Shown one piece after another: positions 28,875 to 39,729 of a stretch of DNA of 64,000 nt (positions are counted from its first letter, which is position 1; the number at the start of each line of letters is the position of its first letter). The notes beneath the pieces are model-generated. The model ran no database searches. It saw only the letters and a list, made by a program, of their open reading frames with translations, and was not told where the DNA came from. A program made the translations under genes and the position numbers. Origin of the DNA: Thermaerobacillus caldiproteolyticus (GTDB lineage Bacteria; Bacillota; Bacilli; Bacillales; Anoxybacillaceae); contig NZ_JACDUT010000014.1 in the NCBI RefSeq assembly GCF_013761245.1, forward strand, positions 1 to 64,000. The letters run 5' to 3'.

Positions 28875-30464
28875 ATGAACGAAAAACAACGTTTAGAACA
28901 AACAGGACACATTCAAACAGCTGATCATCCAACGGACAAAAAATCCGCTTTGGATGCAGGAGAAAATTTAAACCGTTTAAAACAAAAAACAAGCAAAGAC
29001 TATGAAAAATATTTTTCAACGGTCTTTATCCCACCAAGCTTAAAAGAAGCAAAAAAACGTGGGAAAGAAGAAGTCAAGTATCATAAGGATTTCACCATTC
29101 CAGAAGAGTTCAGGGGAATGGGAATCGGCCGTAAGTTTTATATTCGCACATATGGCTGTCAAATGAACGAGCATGATACAGAAGTCATGGCTGGTATTTT
29201 TATGGCGTTAGGCTATGAGCCAACTGACCAGCCAGAAGATGCGAACGTTATTCTGTTAAATACCTGTGCGATTCGTGAAAATGCGGAAAACAAAGTATTC
29301 GGAGAAATCGGTCATTTAAAGCCATTGAAACAAAAAAATCCGGATCTGTTACTTGGCGTTTGCGGCTGTATGTCTCAAGAAGAATCAGTCGTCAACAAAA
29401 TTTTAAAACAGTTCCAATATGTCGACATGATTTTTGGTACGCACAATATTCATCGCTTGCCTTACATTTTAAAAGAAGCATACATGTCTAAGGAAATGGT
29501 TGTTGAAGTATGGTCAAAAGAAGGAGATGTCATCGAAAACCTTCCGAAAGTACGCAAAGGCAACATTAAAGCATGGGTCAACATCATGTACGGCTGTGAC
29601 AAGTTCTGTACGTACTGTATTGTTCCGTATACGCGAGGAAAAGAGCGCAGCCGTCGTCCAGAAGACATCATTCAAGAAGTGCGTCATTTAGCGGCGCAAG
29701 GCTATAAAGAAATTACACTTCTTGGCCAAAACGTGAACGCATACGGCAAAGACTTTACCGATATGAAATATGGCCTTGGCGATTTGATGGATGAGCTTCG
29801 CAAAATTGATATTGCCCGCATTCGTTTTACAACAAGCCATCCGCGCGACTTTGACGACCGCTTAATCGAAGTGTTAGCAAAAGGCGGCAATCTCGTTGAA
29901 CATATCCATTTGCCAGTTCAATCGGGAAGCACTGAAATTTTAAAACTCATGGCTCGCAAATATACGCGTGAGCAATATTTAGAGCTTGTTCGCAAAATTA
30001 AAGCGGCAATTCCGGATGTCGCGCTAACAACTGACATTATCGTTGGCTTCCCGAACGAAACCGATGAGCAATTTGAAGAAACGTTATCTCTATACCGCGA
30101 AGTGGAGTTTGACTCTGCTTATACGTTCATTTACTCACCGCGCGAAGGAACGCCGGCCGCAAAAATGGTGGACAATGTGCCGATGGAAGTGAAAAAAGAG
30201 CGTTTGCAACGCTTAAATGCGCTTGTTAATGAAATTTCTGCGAAGAAATTGAAGGAATATGAAGGTAAAGTTGTCGAAGTATTAGTAGAAGGCGAAAGCA
30301 AAAACAATCCAGATGTGCTTGCTGGCTATACACGCAAAAACAAGCTTGTCAACTTCACTGGTCCGAAATCAGCGATCGGCAAACTTGTCAAAGTGCGCAT
30401 TACTGAAGCGAAAACATGGACATTAAACGGGGAAATGGTAGAAGAAGCGATTGAGGTGAAATAA
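28875..30464 (+). CDS. miaB: tRNA-2-methylthio-N6-isopentenyladenosine synthase MiaB
   Basis: A 529-residue radical-SAM methylthiotransferase that converts i6A37 to ms2i6A37 in tRNAs reading UNN codons. The N-terminal cluster cysteines are in [18 protein letters not shown] and GVCGCM. The radical SAM motif is CDKFCTYC near residue 241. A TRAM domain ends the protein. The N-terminal extension of about 85 residues is usual for Bacillus MiaB. MiaA, which makes its substrate, is also in this window. It is followed one base later by ricA. Confidence 0.95.
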   Translation: MNEKQRLEQTGHIQTADHPTDKKSALDAGENLNRLKQKTSKDYEKYFSTVFIPPSLKEAKKRGKEEVKYHKDFTIPEEFRGMGIGRKFYIRTYGCQMNEHDTEVMAGIFMALGYEPTDQPEDANVILLNTCAIRENAENKVFGEIGHLKPLKQKNPDLLLGVCGCMSQEESVVNKILKQFQYVDMIFGTHNIHRLPYILKEAYMSKEMVVEVWSKEGDVIENLPKVRKGNIKAWVNIMYGCDKFCTYCIVPYTRGKERSRRPEDIIQEVRHLAAQGYKEITLLGQNVNAYGKDFTDMKYGLGDLMDELRKIDIARIRFTTSHPRDFDDRLIEVLAKGGNLVEHIHLPVQSGSTEILKLMARKYTREQYLELVRKIKAAIPDVALTTDIIVGFPNETDEQFEETLSLYREVEFDSAYTFIYSPREGTPAAKMVDNVPMEVKKERLQRLNALVNEISAKKLKEYEGKVVEVLVEGESKNNPDVLAGYTRKNKLVNFTGPKSAIGKLVKVRITEAKTWTLNGEMVEEAIEVK

Positions 30465-30465
30465 A

Positions 30466-30894
30466 ATGGCCAAATATACGAGAGATGACATTTTAGCACG
30501 CGCAAAAGAACTGGCGAAAATGATTGCCGAAACGGAAGAAGTCGATTTTTTTAAGCGGGCGGAAGAAAAAATTAATCAAAACGAAAAAGTGCGTACCATG
30601 ATTCAGCAAATTAAATCATTACAAAAGCAAGCCGTTAATCTTCAACACTATGGCAAACATGAAGCTTTGAAAAAAGTAGAAGCCGAAATTGACGAGATTT
30701 ACGAAGAGCTTTCACAAATTCCGATCGTCGATGAATTTAAACAATCTCAGCTAGAAGTGAATGATCTTCTTCAACTAGTCGCTTCTACCATTTCAAAGAC
30801 GGTCACCGATGAAATCATTACGTCCACAGGCGGCGATTTGTTGCGTGGAGAAACCGGTGCACAAATGCGAAACCACGACTGCGGCTGCCACTAA
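30466..30894 (+). CDS. ricA: RicA (YmcA), subunit of the RNase Y specificity complex
   Basis: A 142-residue, mostly helical protein with a C-terminal Cys motif (HDCGCH). In B. subtilis RicA, RicF (YlbF) and RicT (YaaT) form an iron-sulfur complex that directs RNase Y to operon mRNAs and is needed for sporulation, competence and biofilm. One base separates it from miaB, so co-transcription is likely. A terminator follows at about 30899. Confidence 0.93.
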   Translation: MAKYTRDDILARAKELAKMIAETEEVDFFKRAEEKINQNEKVRTMIQQIKSLQKQAVNLQHYGKHEALKKVEAEIDEIYEELSQIPIVDEFKQSQLEVNDLLQLVASTISKTVTDEIITSTGGDLLRGETGAQMRNHDCGCH

Positions 30895-30898
30895 GTTA

Positions 30899-30942
30899 AC
30901 GATAAAGGCGCCTCCTTTAATAGGGGCGTCTTTTTTTATTAA
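30899..30942 (+). terminator. Terminator after miaB-ricA
   Basis: GC-rich stem AAAGGCGCCTCC / AGGGGCGTCTTT (with G-T pairs) and T7. Confidence 0.8.
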
Positions 30943-30964
30943 AAGAACATTGTCTAACTTCCCC

Positions 30965-31112
30965 TCTCAACCAGTTTTGTTTTTTTGACTATACATCCAT
31001 ACAAACCAAACCTTATGCAAAGCATAACTTGCCAAGAGATGATTTAAGCAGTTTGCGGTCCAACAACCAAACCTCTTTGCCCATCGTCGTTAGGCAAAGC
31101 GTCTTTTTTATT
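30965..31112 (+). repeat. Possible copy D of the intergenic repeat, upstream of cotE
   Basis: Shares CAACCAGtTTTG, aTGCAAAGcATaACTTG and GATGATTTAAGCAGTTTG with copies A and B. Its right half is replaced by a terminator-like hairpin CTTTGCC / GGCAAAG plus T6 at 31073-31112. The 377-bp gap also holds the cotE promoters. Confidence 0.35.
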
Positions 31113-31151
31113 CAGATAAAAGCGAAGCCGCTTGACGTTGAAAAAATAGGC

Positions 31152-31178
31152 ACATAATGGAGCAACCCCGCATACAAT
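31152..31178 (+). promoter_or_regulatory. Candidate SigE promoter of cotE
   Basis: CATACAAT (31171-31178) is a perfect SigE -10 element, with ACATAAT (31152) 12 bp upstream as -35. A SigK-like -10 CATAGGATGA starts at 31230. B. subtilis cotE is known to have SigE and SigK promoters in tandem. Confidence 0.65.
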
Positions 31179-31271
31179 GAACTATACGGAATGATTTATA
31201 AACTTATGTGCACATTAGGCGAAGTCATGCATAGGATGAAGTGAAGATTCATTTGAGGAGGGTTTGCTCGT

Positions 31272-31817
31272 ATGTCTGAATACAGAGAGATTATTTCAAA
31301 AGCGGTTGTTGGAAAAGGGCGCAAATTCACACAATCGACTCACACCATTACCGCTCCAAATCGTCCGTCAAGCATTTTAGGCTGCTGGATTATTAATCAT
31401 CGCTATGACGCAAAAAAAAGCGACAGAACCGTCGAAATTTACGGGCATTACGACATTAACGTATGGTATTCATACCAAAATAATACAAAAACAGAGGTCG
31501 TTACAGAAACGGTCTCGTATACGGATGTCGTCAAACTCAAATATCGCGATGATGAGGACATCATTAGCGATGACACCGATATTGTTGTGCGTGTCATCCA
31601 ACAGCCAAATTGCTTAGAATGTACAATTTCTCCAAATGGCAACAAAATTGTCGTACAAGTCGAAAGAGAATTTATCGCTGAAGTGATTGGTGAAACGAAA
31701 GTGTGGGTAGCCATTCACCCAGATGGACGCGGTGAAGAAGATGACTTTGATTATGATGTCGATGATGAAGAGTTGGAAGATTTAAGTCCAGATTTACTTC
31801 TTGGTGATGAAGAATAA
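31272..31817 (+). CDS. cotE: Outer spore coat morphogenetic protein CotE
   Basis: A 181-residue protein, the usual length, with a conserved start ([19 protein letters not shown]) and an acidic tail ([17 protein letters not shown]). CotE forms the scaffold between inner and outer spore coat and recruits outer coat proteins. GGAGGGT precedes the ATG. It is transcribed in the mother cell and flanked by its own promoter and terminator. Confidence 0.96.
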   Translation: MSEYREIISKAVVGKGRKFTQSTHTITAPNRPSSILGCWIINHRYDAKKSDRTVEIYGHYDINVWYSYQNNTKTEVVTETVSYTDVVKLKYRDDEDIISDDTDIVVRVIQQPNCLECTISPNGNKIVVQVEREFIAEVIGETKVWVAIHPDGRGEEDDFDYDVDDEELEDLSPDLLLGDEE

Positions 31818-31850
31818 AACTAGGAAGCGTTTCTTCCTAGTTTTTTCTTT
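31816..31850 (+). terminator. Terminator after cotE
   Basis: Stem AAAACTAGGAAG / CTTCCTAGTTTT, short loop, T tail. Confidence 0.9.
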
Positions 31851-31901
31851 TATCCCTTGTTATAATAAAAAAAGTGAGATTGTTAGGGTTGGAGGAGAAA
31901 C

Positions 31902-34487
31902 ATGGCAACGTATACGCCGATGATTCAGCAATATTTGGACATTAAGGCACAATATCAAGATGCCTTTTTATTTTTTCGTCTAGGAGATTTTTATGAAATG
32001 TTTTTTGATGACGCCATCAAAGCGGCGCAAGAGTTGGAAATTACGTTGACCAGCCGTGATGGCGGGGCAGAAGAACGCATTCCGATGTGCGGTGTTCCAT
32101 ACCATTCGGCGCAAGGATATATTGAGCAGCTTATTGCAAAAGGATACAAAGTCGCAATTTGCGAGCAAGTCGAAGATCCGAAAACCGCTAAAGGCGTCGT
32201 TCGTCGCGAAGTCGTTCAGCTTATCACACCGGGCACTGTTATGGAAGGAAAGCGGCTTCTTGATAAGGAGAACAACTATTTGGCCACGTTAACGGCATTT
32301 GAAGATGGTACATATGGGTTTGCTTACACAGATTTATCCACAGGAGAAAATCGAATTACCCTTCTATCTTCGTTCGAAGATGTGATGAATGAAATGTATG
32401 CAATCGGCACAAAAGAGGTGGTCATCTCTTCGCAGCTTCCGGAAAAATGGCGTCAAAACATGAAGGAGCGCTATGATGTGACGCTCTCCTATGAGGAAGA
32501 GGTTATCCTTCCTGAAGCGTTTCAACCGATTGCCTGCGCTTTGGAACAAGAGAAATTGAAAATTACCTTCGCGCGATTAGTGAACTATTTAATCAGAACG
32601 CAAAAGCGAAGCCTTGACCACATGCAGCCTGTTCAAGTGTATCAAGTCGATCAATATATGAAAATCGATTTATATTCAAAGCGAAATCTAGAATTAACAG
32701 AGACGATTCGGGCGAAAGGAAGAAAAGGTTCTCTATTATGGCTCTTAGATGAGACGGTCACAGCGATGGGAGGACGTCTATTAAAGCAGTGGTTGGACCG
32801 TCCGCTGTTAGACCGAAGACAGATCGAGCGGCGTTTAAACATGGTTGAAACGCTGATGAATCAATATTTTGAACGTCAAGAATTGCGTACGCTTCTTCGC
32901 GAAGTATATGACGTAGAACGATTAGCGGGACGTGTCGCATATGGAAACGTCAATGCGCGCGACTTCATTCAATTGAAAAAATCACTTCAACAAATACCAG
33001 CTTTAAAAGACATTGTCGCCAATCTGAACAATGAAGATGCGCAAGAGCTAGCGTCACAACTTGACCCGTGCACCGAGCTTGTCGATCTTCTTGAACGAGC
33101 GATTCAAGATAATCCGCCGCTATCTGTCAAAGAAGGAAACATCATTAAAGACGGCTACAATGAAACGCTCGATCGTTTTCGGGACGCAAGCCGTAACGGA
33201 AAATCATGGATTGCTCAGTTAGAGAGCAAAGAGCGGGAATTGACGGGGATTAAATCACTAAAAATCGGTTATAACCGCGTGTTTGGCTACTATATTGAAG
33301 TGACGAAAGCGAACCTTCATTTATTGCCGAAAGGGCGCTATGAGCGAAAGCAGACACTTGCGAACGCTGAGCGGTTTATTACCCAAGAATTAAAAGAAAA
33401 AGAAGCGCTCATTTTAGAAGCGGAAGAAAAAAGCATGGAACTGGAATACGAGCTTTTTGTTGATATTCGCGAGCAAGTGAAGCAATTCATTCCGCGCTTG
33501 CAGACATTAGCGAAAACGATTAGCCAGCTCGACGTATTGCAATGTTTTGCGACCGTAAGTGAAGAGCGTCATTATGTTAAACCATGCTTTTCTGACAACC
33601 GTGAACTGTTCATTCAAGACGGCCGCCATCCGGTTGTTGAAAAAGTGCTTGGCTCTCAAGTATACGTTCCGAACGATTGTTATATGAACAAAGAGCGGGA
33701 AATGTTGTTAATTACAGGACCGAATATGTCGGGAAAGAGTACGTATATGCGGCAAATTGCTTTGACGGCAATCATGGCGCAAATCGGCTGCTTCGTTCCG
33801 GCAAGAGAAGCGGTGTTGCCTATTTTTGACCAAGTGTTTACACGAATTGGTGCAGCTGATGACTTAATTTCCGGTCAAAGTACATTTATGGTCGAAATGT
33901 TGGAAGCACGCAACGCGATTGTTCATGCGACGCAAAACAGTCTCATTTTATTTGATGAAATTGGTCGAGGTACGTCAACATACGATGGTATGGCTTTGGC
34001 ACAGGCGATCATTGAATACATTCATAATAACATTGGTGCCAAAACATTATTTAGCACCCATTATCATGAGCTGACGGTACTTGAGCAATCGTTGCATAAG
34101 CTAAAAAACGTTCATGTCAGCGCCGTAGAAGAACACGGAAAAGTCGTATTTCTCCATAAAATTGAAGACGGTCCAGCCGATCAAAGCTACGGTATTCATG
34201 TCGCTGAATTGGCAGAGTTGCCGCACGACCTTATCGTGCGTGCAAAAGAGATTTTGGCGGAATTGGAACATCGCGAAACATCCGAGATGTCAACTGATAC
34301 GACGACAAAGAAGAACGAGCAGTTTGAGCAGTTAAGCATGTTTGTCGAAGAGACAAGCCCGAAAGAGCCGTCTCTCTCGAAAAAAGAAAAAGAGGTTATC
34401 AAATCGATCCAATCTTTGAATTTGCTTGATATGACACCACTTCAAGCGCTGAACAAATTATATGAAATTCAAAAATTACTGAAGTAA
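31902..34487 (+). CDS. mutS: DNA mismatch repair protein MutS
   Basis: An 861-residue mismatch sensor. The N-terminal mismatch-binding domain has [15 protein letters not shown], including the phenylalanine-x-glutamate reading head (YEMF). Connector, lever and clamp domains follow. The ATPase has Walker [10 protein letters not shown] near residue 606 and Walker [17 protein letters not shown]. The C-terminal tail contains a QxxLF-like clamp-binding segment (QLSMF near 812). It is the first gene of the mutSL pair, 13 bases before mutL. Confidence 0.97.
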   Translation: MATYTPMIQQYLDIKAQYQDAFLFFRLGDFYEMFFDDAIKAAQELEITLTSRDGGAEERIPMCGVPYHSAQGYIEQLIAKGYKVAICEQVEDPKTAKGVVRREVVQLITPGTVMEGKRLLDKENNYLATLTAFEDGTYGFAYTDLSTGENRITLLSSFEDVMNEMYAIGTKEVVISSQLPEKWRQNMKERYDVTLSYEEEVILPEAFQPIACALEQEKLKITFARLVNYLIRTQKRSLDHMQPVQVYQVDQYMKIDLYSKRNLELTETIRAKGRKGSLLWLLDETVTAMGGRLLKQWLDRPLLDRRQIERRLNMVETLMNQYFERQELRTLLREVYDVERLAGRVAYGNVNARDFIQLKKSLQQIPALKDIVANLNNEDAQELASQLDPCTELVDLLERAIQDNPPLSVKEGNIIKDGYNETLDRFRDASRNGKSWIAQLESKERELTGIKSLKIGYNRVFGYYIEVTKANLHLLPKGRYERKQTLANAERFITQELKEKEALILEAEEKSMELEYELFVDIREQVKQFIPRLQTLAKTISQLDVLQCFATVSEERHYVKPCFSDNRELFIQDGRHPVVEKVLGSQVYVPNDCYMNKEREMLLITGPNMSGKSTYMRQIALTAIMAQIGCFVPAREAVLPIFDQVFTRIGAADDLISGQSTFMVEMLEARNAIVHATQNSLILFDEIGRGTSTYDGMALAQAIIEYIHNNIGAKTLFSTHYHELTVLEQSLHKLKNVHVSAVEEHGKVVFLHKIEDGPADQSYGIHVAELAELPHDLIVRAKEILAELEHRETSEMSTDTTTKKNEQFEQLSMFVEETSPKEPSLSKKEKEVIKSIQSLNLLDMTPLQALNKLYEIQKLLK

Positions 34488-34500
34488 AGGGGGCGAAACA

Positions 34501-36324
34501 ATGGGGAAAATTCGCAAGCTCGATGACCATCTTTCCAACAAAATCGCTGCGGGGGAAGTCGTCGAGCGCCCCGCCTCCGTCGTCAAAGAGCTCGTCGAAA
34601 ACGCGATTGACGCCGGCAGCACGGTCATTGAAGTCGAGCTTGAAGAAGCCGGGCTTGCAAGAATTCGTGTCATTGATAACGGAGAAGGAATGGAAGAAGA
34701 GGATTGCCTTGTTGCCTTTGAACGGCATGCGACAAGCAAAATTAAAGATGAGCATGATTTGTTTCGTATTCGCACGCTCGGTTTTCGCGGCGAAGCGCTT
34801 CCAAGTATCGCTTCCGTATCCGAAGTTGAAATGAAAACGAGCACGGGCCATGGACCGGGCACCCTTGTGGTGCTGAAAGGCGGCCAGCTGATCAAGCACG
34901 AGCGCACAAACAGCCGGAAAGGGACGGACATTACGGTATCCCATCTGTTTTTCAACACGCCCGCACGTTTGAAATATATGAAAACGGTTCATACAGAGCT
35001 TGGGCACGTTACCGACGTGGTCAATCGGCTCGCTCTTGCTCATCCAGACATTTCGTTCCGATTGCGCCACCATGGAAAACAACTTCTTTATACAAATGGC
35101 AATGGCGATGTTCGCCAAGTGTTAGCGGCTATTTATGGCATGGACATCGCGAAAAGCATGATTCCGCTTCATGCCGAATCGCTTGATTTTACGATTGATG
35201 GTTACATTTCGCTGCCGGAAGTCACGCGCGCCTCGCGAAATTACATTTCAACAATTATTAACGGGCGCTATGTGCGGAACATTCCGCTTATGAAAGCGAT
35301 CGAATCAGGATACCATACGCTATTGCCGATTGGCCGTTATCCGATCGCGTTTCTAAGCATCCGCATGGATCCGATTTTAGTCGATGTGAACGTTCATCCA
35401 GCAAAGCTCGAGGTTCGTTTCAGCAAAGAAGCTGAATTAAATGAGTTAGTGGAAACAGCTATTCGCCAGGCGTTTCAATCACGTACACTTATCCCGGCTA
35501 TGACGCTTCATCGTCCGGAAAAACCAAAAGAAAAACTAAAAGCGGAACAGCCCACATTTACATTTGAACATGTAGTAAAAGAACCGGCTGTCCCGACAAC
35601 GGTTGTTCCGATACTGCCAGACGAAAAAGAGCCCGATTTTTCAGCTGTAGAAGAAGATTATGAAACAGAGCAGGAACAGATGGATTATGATGATACAGCC
35701 TCCGTACATGAGCAAATAGAAGAAGAAAAAAAAATCGAAGATCGAATTCCGCCGCTTTACCCGATTGGACAAATGCATGGCACCTACATTTTGGCACAAA
35801 ATGAACACGGACTTTATATCATTGACCAACACGCTGCCCAAGAACGGATTAAATACGAATATTTCCGCGAAAAGGTCGGGGAAGTAACGAACGAGGTACA
35901 AGAACTGCTTGTCCCGCTGACGTTCCAATACCCGACGGATGAATATGTACTTATTGACGCCCATCGTGAAGAACTGGCCCAATGCGGTGTTTTCTTAGAG
36001 CCATTCGGCCACAATACGTTCATCGTCCGCTCACACCCACAATGGTTTCCGAAAGGAGAAGAAGCGGAAATTATTGAAGAAATGATACAGCAAGTAGTAA
36101 CGATGAAAAAGGTCGACATCAAACAGCTGCGCGAAAAAGCAGCGATTCTAATGAGCTGCAAGAAGTCAATAAAAGCAAATCATCATTTGCGAAATGACGA
36201 GATCTTTGCTCTGTTGGAATCACTTCGGAAAACATCCGACCCGTTCACCTGTCCGCACGGCCGTCCGATTATCATCCATTTTTCGACCTACGAACTGGAG
36301 AAAATGTTTAAGCGGGTAATGTAA
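34501..36324 (+). CDS. mutL: DNA mismatch repair endonuclease MutL
   Basis: A 607-residue GHKL ATPase and endonuclease. ATPase motifs are ENAIDAGS near residue 37, DNGEGM and [13 protein letters not shown] long acidic linker follows (about 340-415). The C-terminal endonuclease has [12 protein letters not shown], the DQHA(x)2E(x)4E signature, with SCKKSIK and CPHGRP. It therefore nicks DNA itself, as expected in organisms lacking MutH. The stop is followed by an integrase scar and terminator, where the accessory region begins. Confidence 0.97.
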   Translation: MGKIRKLDDHLSNKIAAGEVVERPASVVKELVENAIDAGSTVIEVELEEAGLARIRVIDNGEGMEEEDCLVAFERHATSKIKDEHDLFRIRTLGFRGEALPSIASVSEVEMKTSTGHGPGTLVVLKGGQLIKHERTNSRKGTDITVSHLFFNTPARLKYMKTVHTELGHVTDVVNRLALAHPDISFRLRHHGKQLLYTNGNGDVRQVLAAIYGMDIAKSMIPLHAESLDFTIDGYISLPEVTRASRNYISTIINGRYVRNIPLMKAIESGYHTLLPIGRYPIAFLSIRMDPILVDVNVHPAKLEVRFSKEAELNELVETAIRQAFQSRTLIPAMTLHRPEKPKEKLKAEQPTFTFEHVVKEPAVPTTVVPILPDEKEPDFSAVEEDYETEQEQMDYDDTASVHEQIEEEKKIEDRIPPLYPIGQMHGTYILAQNEHGLYIIDQHAAQERIKYEYFREKVGEVTNEVQELLVPLTFQYPTDEYVLIDAHREELAQCGVFLEPFGHNTFIVRSHPQWFPKGEEAEIIEEMIQQVVTMKKVDIKQLREKAAILMSCKKSIKANHHLRNDEIFALLESLRKTSDPFTCPHGRPIIIHFSTYELEKMFKRVM

Positions 36325-36331
36325 AGACATC

Positions 36332-36375
36332 AGCGCAACACCCTTGTTCTATCAAGGAGTTGCGCTGTATTTTTT
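36332..36375 (+). terminator. Terminator after mutL, shared with an integrase scar
   Basis: Stem AGCGCAAC..CCTTG / CAAGG..GTTGCGCT and a T-rich tail. Structurally equivalent hairpins occur at about 48190 and 53577. Confidence 0.88.
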
Positions 36376-36500
36376 GTCATTTGCCTATATGCTTTAACTT
36401 CGTGAAGTTTTTTCAGTGCTCTTTCAAAACGGTCGGCTGATTTTTGCTGTACATCAGGGGTTCATGGTCATCTTGATGGATAAATGGCCCGCCTTCTGGG
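36332..36500 (-). pseudogene. Tyrosine integrase C-terminal remnant (scar 1)
   Basis: On the minus strand a stretch reads TPDVQQKSADRFERALKK then LHEVKAYRQ, typical of the last residues of phage-type tyrosine recombinases. Just before it, GHSSI-like coding is degraded with stops. Nucleotide similarity to 48230-48400 is clear (CTTCGTGAAGTT, GTGCTCTTTCAA, CATCAGGgGTcA). The remaining gap, 36500-37218, has AT-rich DNA, a hairpin at about 37020-37050 and a 14-codon frame with GAGAGGAG at 37056; no gene is recognised. Confidence 0.7.
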
Positions 36501-37218
36501 ATCATATAAATATATATAAATAATTGTAATCAGATTCGTTTTCACACCATATCGCTGGTGAATTACTTTTTATATATAAATGTCCTTCCCACCACTTAAA
36601 TTTCTTCACAATCGCTGCTGTTTATATGTCAACGATCGGGCCACCACCTGCATGTACGCAAACAACTGAACAATTGCCTGCATCGTCGGTTTTCTAAAGA
36701 TCCTCCTACTTTCGCGCAAGGGATGACCGTCGGTGATAACTTGTCCCACACGCTAAAATACACGATAAATAACGAGTGCTAAAGATAAATATCCTAACAT
36801 CAAACACGGTCACGTGCCTGGCCGGTTGTACGCTCCGTATAAGGTTGATAAAATTCTAATACCACGTATTCATCATATATATTAGATAGAAATTAATTTT
36901 TTATCTATTCTAAATTTTATGTTGATTTCAGTGCACGATCATGTTATACTTCACTTTAAAAAAGTGCAAGCGCCAATCCAATCAAAGTTTAAATGTACAC
37001 GACAAGCGTGTAATAAGTCCTCATTTTTATTGAAAAAAATGAGAGGAGTGATCCGATGGTGGAACATTCTTTGCTGCACTTAATCCTAGTAAACATATAG
37101 GTATAATTTAAGTTATTTTAGTGTTTTGAAAGAAAAATTTATCATTCCAAAGACATACGATGCAATGGACCTTACATCAAATTAAAGCTTTTCCAAATTG
37201 ATAAGGGGGTGTTAATGG

Positions 37219-38568
37219 ATGCTTAAAACGAATTTATCAGATGAAAGAGCATTGCCGACTATTCAAAGCGGATGGGCGGAATTCATCAGAAAAGAAGATT
37301 GGTGGGCTGTATGGATTGGTCTTTTTCTGGTCATTTTGGCCGTAGCCTTTTGGTCAGCGGGAAATTCTATTAAAGTGCTTACTGCACAGATTCCTAAATG
37401 GGGGGACATTCATACTTTAACGACTGCATTAAGTCATAATTTTGGATCCATTGTTCTTTTATTTATCACTTTCTTAATTTTATTTTCCATTGCCGTATCT
37501 TTTTTGCGTGTTAAACTTAGTCAATTTATTTCTGGATTTATCGTTTTATTTGTACTTAGTGTATTGATTAATATTTTTAGTTCATGGGAATGGGCGCAAC
37601 GATATACTTTGGAAGCGCCGCTCATTGCCCTTGCTATAGGGCTTGTTATTAGTAATATTATTCCGATTCCCGACTGGTTTGGAGCAGCATTGCGAACAGA
37701 ATTTTACGTGAAAGTAGGTATTGTGCTTCTTGGTGCGACACTTCCTTTTACGCTTATTGTAAAAGCTGGACCTGTTGCTATTCTACAGGCGACGATTATT
37801 GCTCTGGTTACTTTCTTTACCATCTACTTCGTCGGATCTAAGCTAGGCTTGGATAAACGATTTGCAGCCACATTGGGTGCAGGAGGTTCTATATGCGGTG
37901 TCTCTGCTTCGATCGCTGTAGGTAGCTCCATAAAAGCAAAGAAAGAGCACGTTTCTGTTTCGATATCACTTGTTGTGATGTGGGCGATTGTCATGATTTT
38001 TGCTCTCTCACTTATGATAAAATGGCTCAAAATACCAGCAGGACCGGCAGGAGCGTGGATCGGCACATCGGAATTTGCCGATGCCGCAGGAATCACGGCA
38101 GCCAGTGCATTTGGTGATAAAGCGCTCACGGCGTTTACACTCATGAAGGTTGTTGGACGAGACATATTTATTGGTGTTTGGTGCTTTATTCTTGCATTCA
38201 TTTCTATCACTCGGTGGGAAAAGAAAGAAGAAGGAACAAAAGCAGATACCTCTGAAATATGGCGTCGGTTTCCAAAGTTTGTGCTTGGCTTTTTTGCCGC
38301 TTCAGCCATTGTGACCATCATTCTTGCCAGCGTTTCAACAGCCAACGCTGATGTGATTAATGCGGATATTGTTGCACCGATCAAAGAATTGCGAACATGG
38401 GCTTTTACTTTTTGCTTTTTATCAATTGGATTGACAACCCGCTTCAAACAATTGACATCGGTTGGTTGGAAACCTTTTGTCGCATTCAGTTCGGGGGTTG
38501 CGGTGAACGTGGTTTTGGGATACATTCTGTCCATTCTTCTCTTGGGCTCTTACTGGGCAAATCTATAA
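37219..38568 (+). CDS. YeiH/UPF0324-family membrane protein (putative sulfate or sulfonate exporter)
   Basis: A 449-residue integral membrane protein with about 10-12 hydrophobic segments, from the conserved-hypothetical-698 family. Core motifs include GIVLLGATLPF, LGAGGSICGVSASIAVG and FTLMKVVGRD. It is about 100 residues longer than many members because of an extra N-terminal membrane portion. GGGGGTG precedes the ATG. Members are often next to a LysR-type CysL/YeiE regulator; none is seen here. The substrate is not established. A terminator follows. Confidence 0.85.
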   Translation: MLKTNLSDERALPTIQSGWAEFIRKEDWWAVWIGLFLVILAVAFWSAGNSIKVLTAQIPKWGDIHTLTTALSHNFGSIVLLFITFLILFSIAVSFLRVKLSQFISGFIVLFVLSVLINIFSSWEWAQRYTLEAPLIALAIGLVISNIIPIPDWFGAALRTEFYVKVGIVLLGATLPFTLIVKAGPVAILQATIIALVTFFTIYFVGSKLGLDKRFAATLGAGGSICGVSASIAVGSSIKAKKEHVSVSISLVVMWAIVMIFALSLMIKWLKIPAGPAGAWIGTSEFADAAGITAASAFGDKALTAFTLMKVVGRDIFIGVWCFILAFISITRWEKKEEGTKADTSEIWRRFPKFVLGFFAASAIVTIILASVSTANADVINADIVAPIKELRTWAFTFCFLSIGLTTRFKQLTSVGWKPFVAFSSGVAVNVVLGYILSILLLGSYWANL

Positions 38569-38576
38569 TACTGATG

Positions 38577-38628
38577 AAAGAAAGGGGCTATGGAAGAAAG
38601 TGCACCTCTTCATAGCCCCTTCTTTCCT
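38577..38628 (+). terminator. Terminator after the YeiH gene
   Basis: Long stem with core GGGGCTATG / CATAGCCCC extended by GAAAGAAA / TTCTTTC. Confidence 0.85.
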
Positions 38629-38659
38629 TTAGATAAACATGAATGTTACGGAGGAAGCG

Positions 38660-39010
38660 ATGAAGAAGAATCAATGCACTTGCAAGCAGAAAATTTGTTT
38701 TATTTTTGAGATTTTTCCTCGTCATGTAATGCCTTTAAAAAAGTCGCTCCATACTCACCAAATGAATTCCCGCTCCGTCAGAGAGCTCAATGCTTTTCTA
38801 TCGGTTCGTTTGGAGAGGATTGCCTGCATGATGGACCTTTTACAGGAAGCGCATGATCATTGGATTGTTTACGGAAAAAAGAACAAAATTATAATGGAAA
38901 CGGATACGTATGATTTTGGCGAAGCGCTCGATATTTTGTCCAGTCACGGGTTCAACAAGGATGATTATATATTAAGAGTGGAATATGAACGAAAATGGGG
39001 AATGCTTTAA
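38660..39010 (+). CDS. Small hypothetical protein
   Basis: 116 residues from the ATG at 38660, set by GGAGGA four bases upstream. It begins MKKNQCTCKQKICFIFEIF with Cys at positions 6, 8 and 13. A basic middle follows, then a C-terminal half with EALDILSSHGFNKDDYIL. There is no clear transmembrane helix and I do not recognise the family. It lies after a terminator and ends before a long gap, so it is probably monocistronic. Confidence 0.6.
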   Translation: MKKNQCTCKQKICFIFEIFPRHVMPLKKSLHTHQMNSRSVRELNAFLSVRLERIACMMDLLQEAHDHWIVYGKKNKIIMETDTYDFGEALDILSSHGFNKDDYILRVEYERKWGML

Positions 39011-39729
39011 TCCTGTTGACTTTTCGCCATTTTCTCTGATTCCTGCTCAATCTTAGAATAGTTTGGATTGTTGATAAGAGCTTTAGTTGGCAAACTCGAG
39101 TAAATCATGTTTGATAATGGGGAGTAATCTTACATTCAATAGTTTCAAAAGGAGGTTCATTGGAACACGAAAAATTAATTTGGATCAATGCTCTTTCAAA
39201 TCTTTTTGATAAGAATTTAGATCATTATTTATGAATATATTAATTCCAAGAATCAATTTATTAACCGGTTTAAGGAAATATGGCGAATAAAAAGGAGTTA
39301 ATTATAAAAGTTTACAATTGACTATCGAAAAATCTGTTTCTTCACAGCGAGTGAATAGGTATGACCTTGCAGATATAGATGCAGATGTTGATGTAAATTC
39401 AGAAACAGTATATGTTCATCGAAGTGGTATTGATGAATATTCACCCAATCACAGCTTCTTAGTAAACTTTTGATTAAATATTTTAAAATAGTGGCAGACT
39501 TTTGGAAGAAAGGTGACAGAATAGTTCTGTTTAGATGTATTATGATAGTATCGTGGAGATTTTGTTGAAGCAGAGCTCCTGTTGTTCAGTAACAATAAAG
39601 TCATTTAATAACCATACAAAGCACCGTTCGGATTACCGGACGGTGTTTATCATTAATGGTCTAATATTCCATGAAATAGTTTAAATATCTTAATCAGCAA
39701 CAAAAAGTTGTTTCAAAACTAAAAAATGA
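39011..39729. other. 719-bp gap with a possible gene remnant
   Basis: No confident gene. A 51-codon frame on the + strand (TTG 39318 to TGA 39473) contains DLADIDADVDVNSETVYVHRSG and looks like a decayed protein end; AAAAGGAG lies some 20 bases upstream. A hairpin CACCGT..CGG / CCG..ACGGTG at 39622-39645 may be a terminator. The rest is AT-rich with stops in all frames. Confidence 0.4.

Noticed and set aside
34399-35118. 239-codon minus-strand frame opposite mutL
   Set aside because: Shadow of mutL codon pattern; mutL is unmistakable on the + strand and there is no start signal on the minus strand.
37824-38534. 236-codon minus-strand frame opposite the YeiH gene
   Set aside because: Antisense shadow of a membrane-protein gene with no ribosome binding site.
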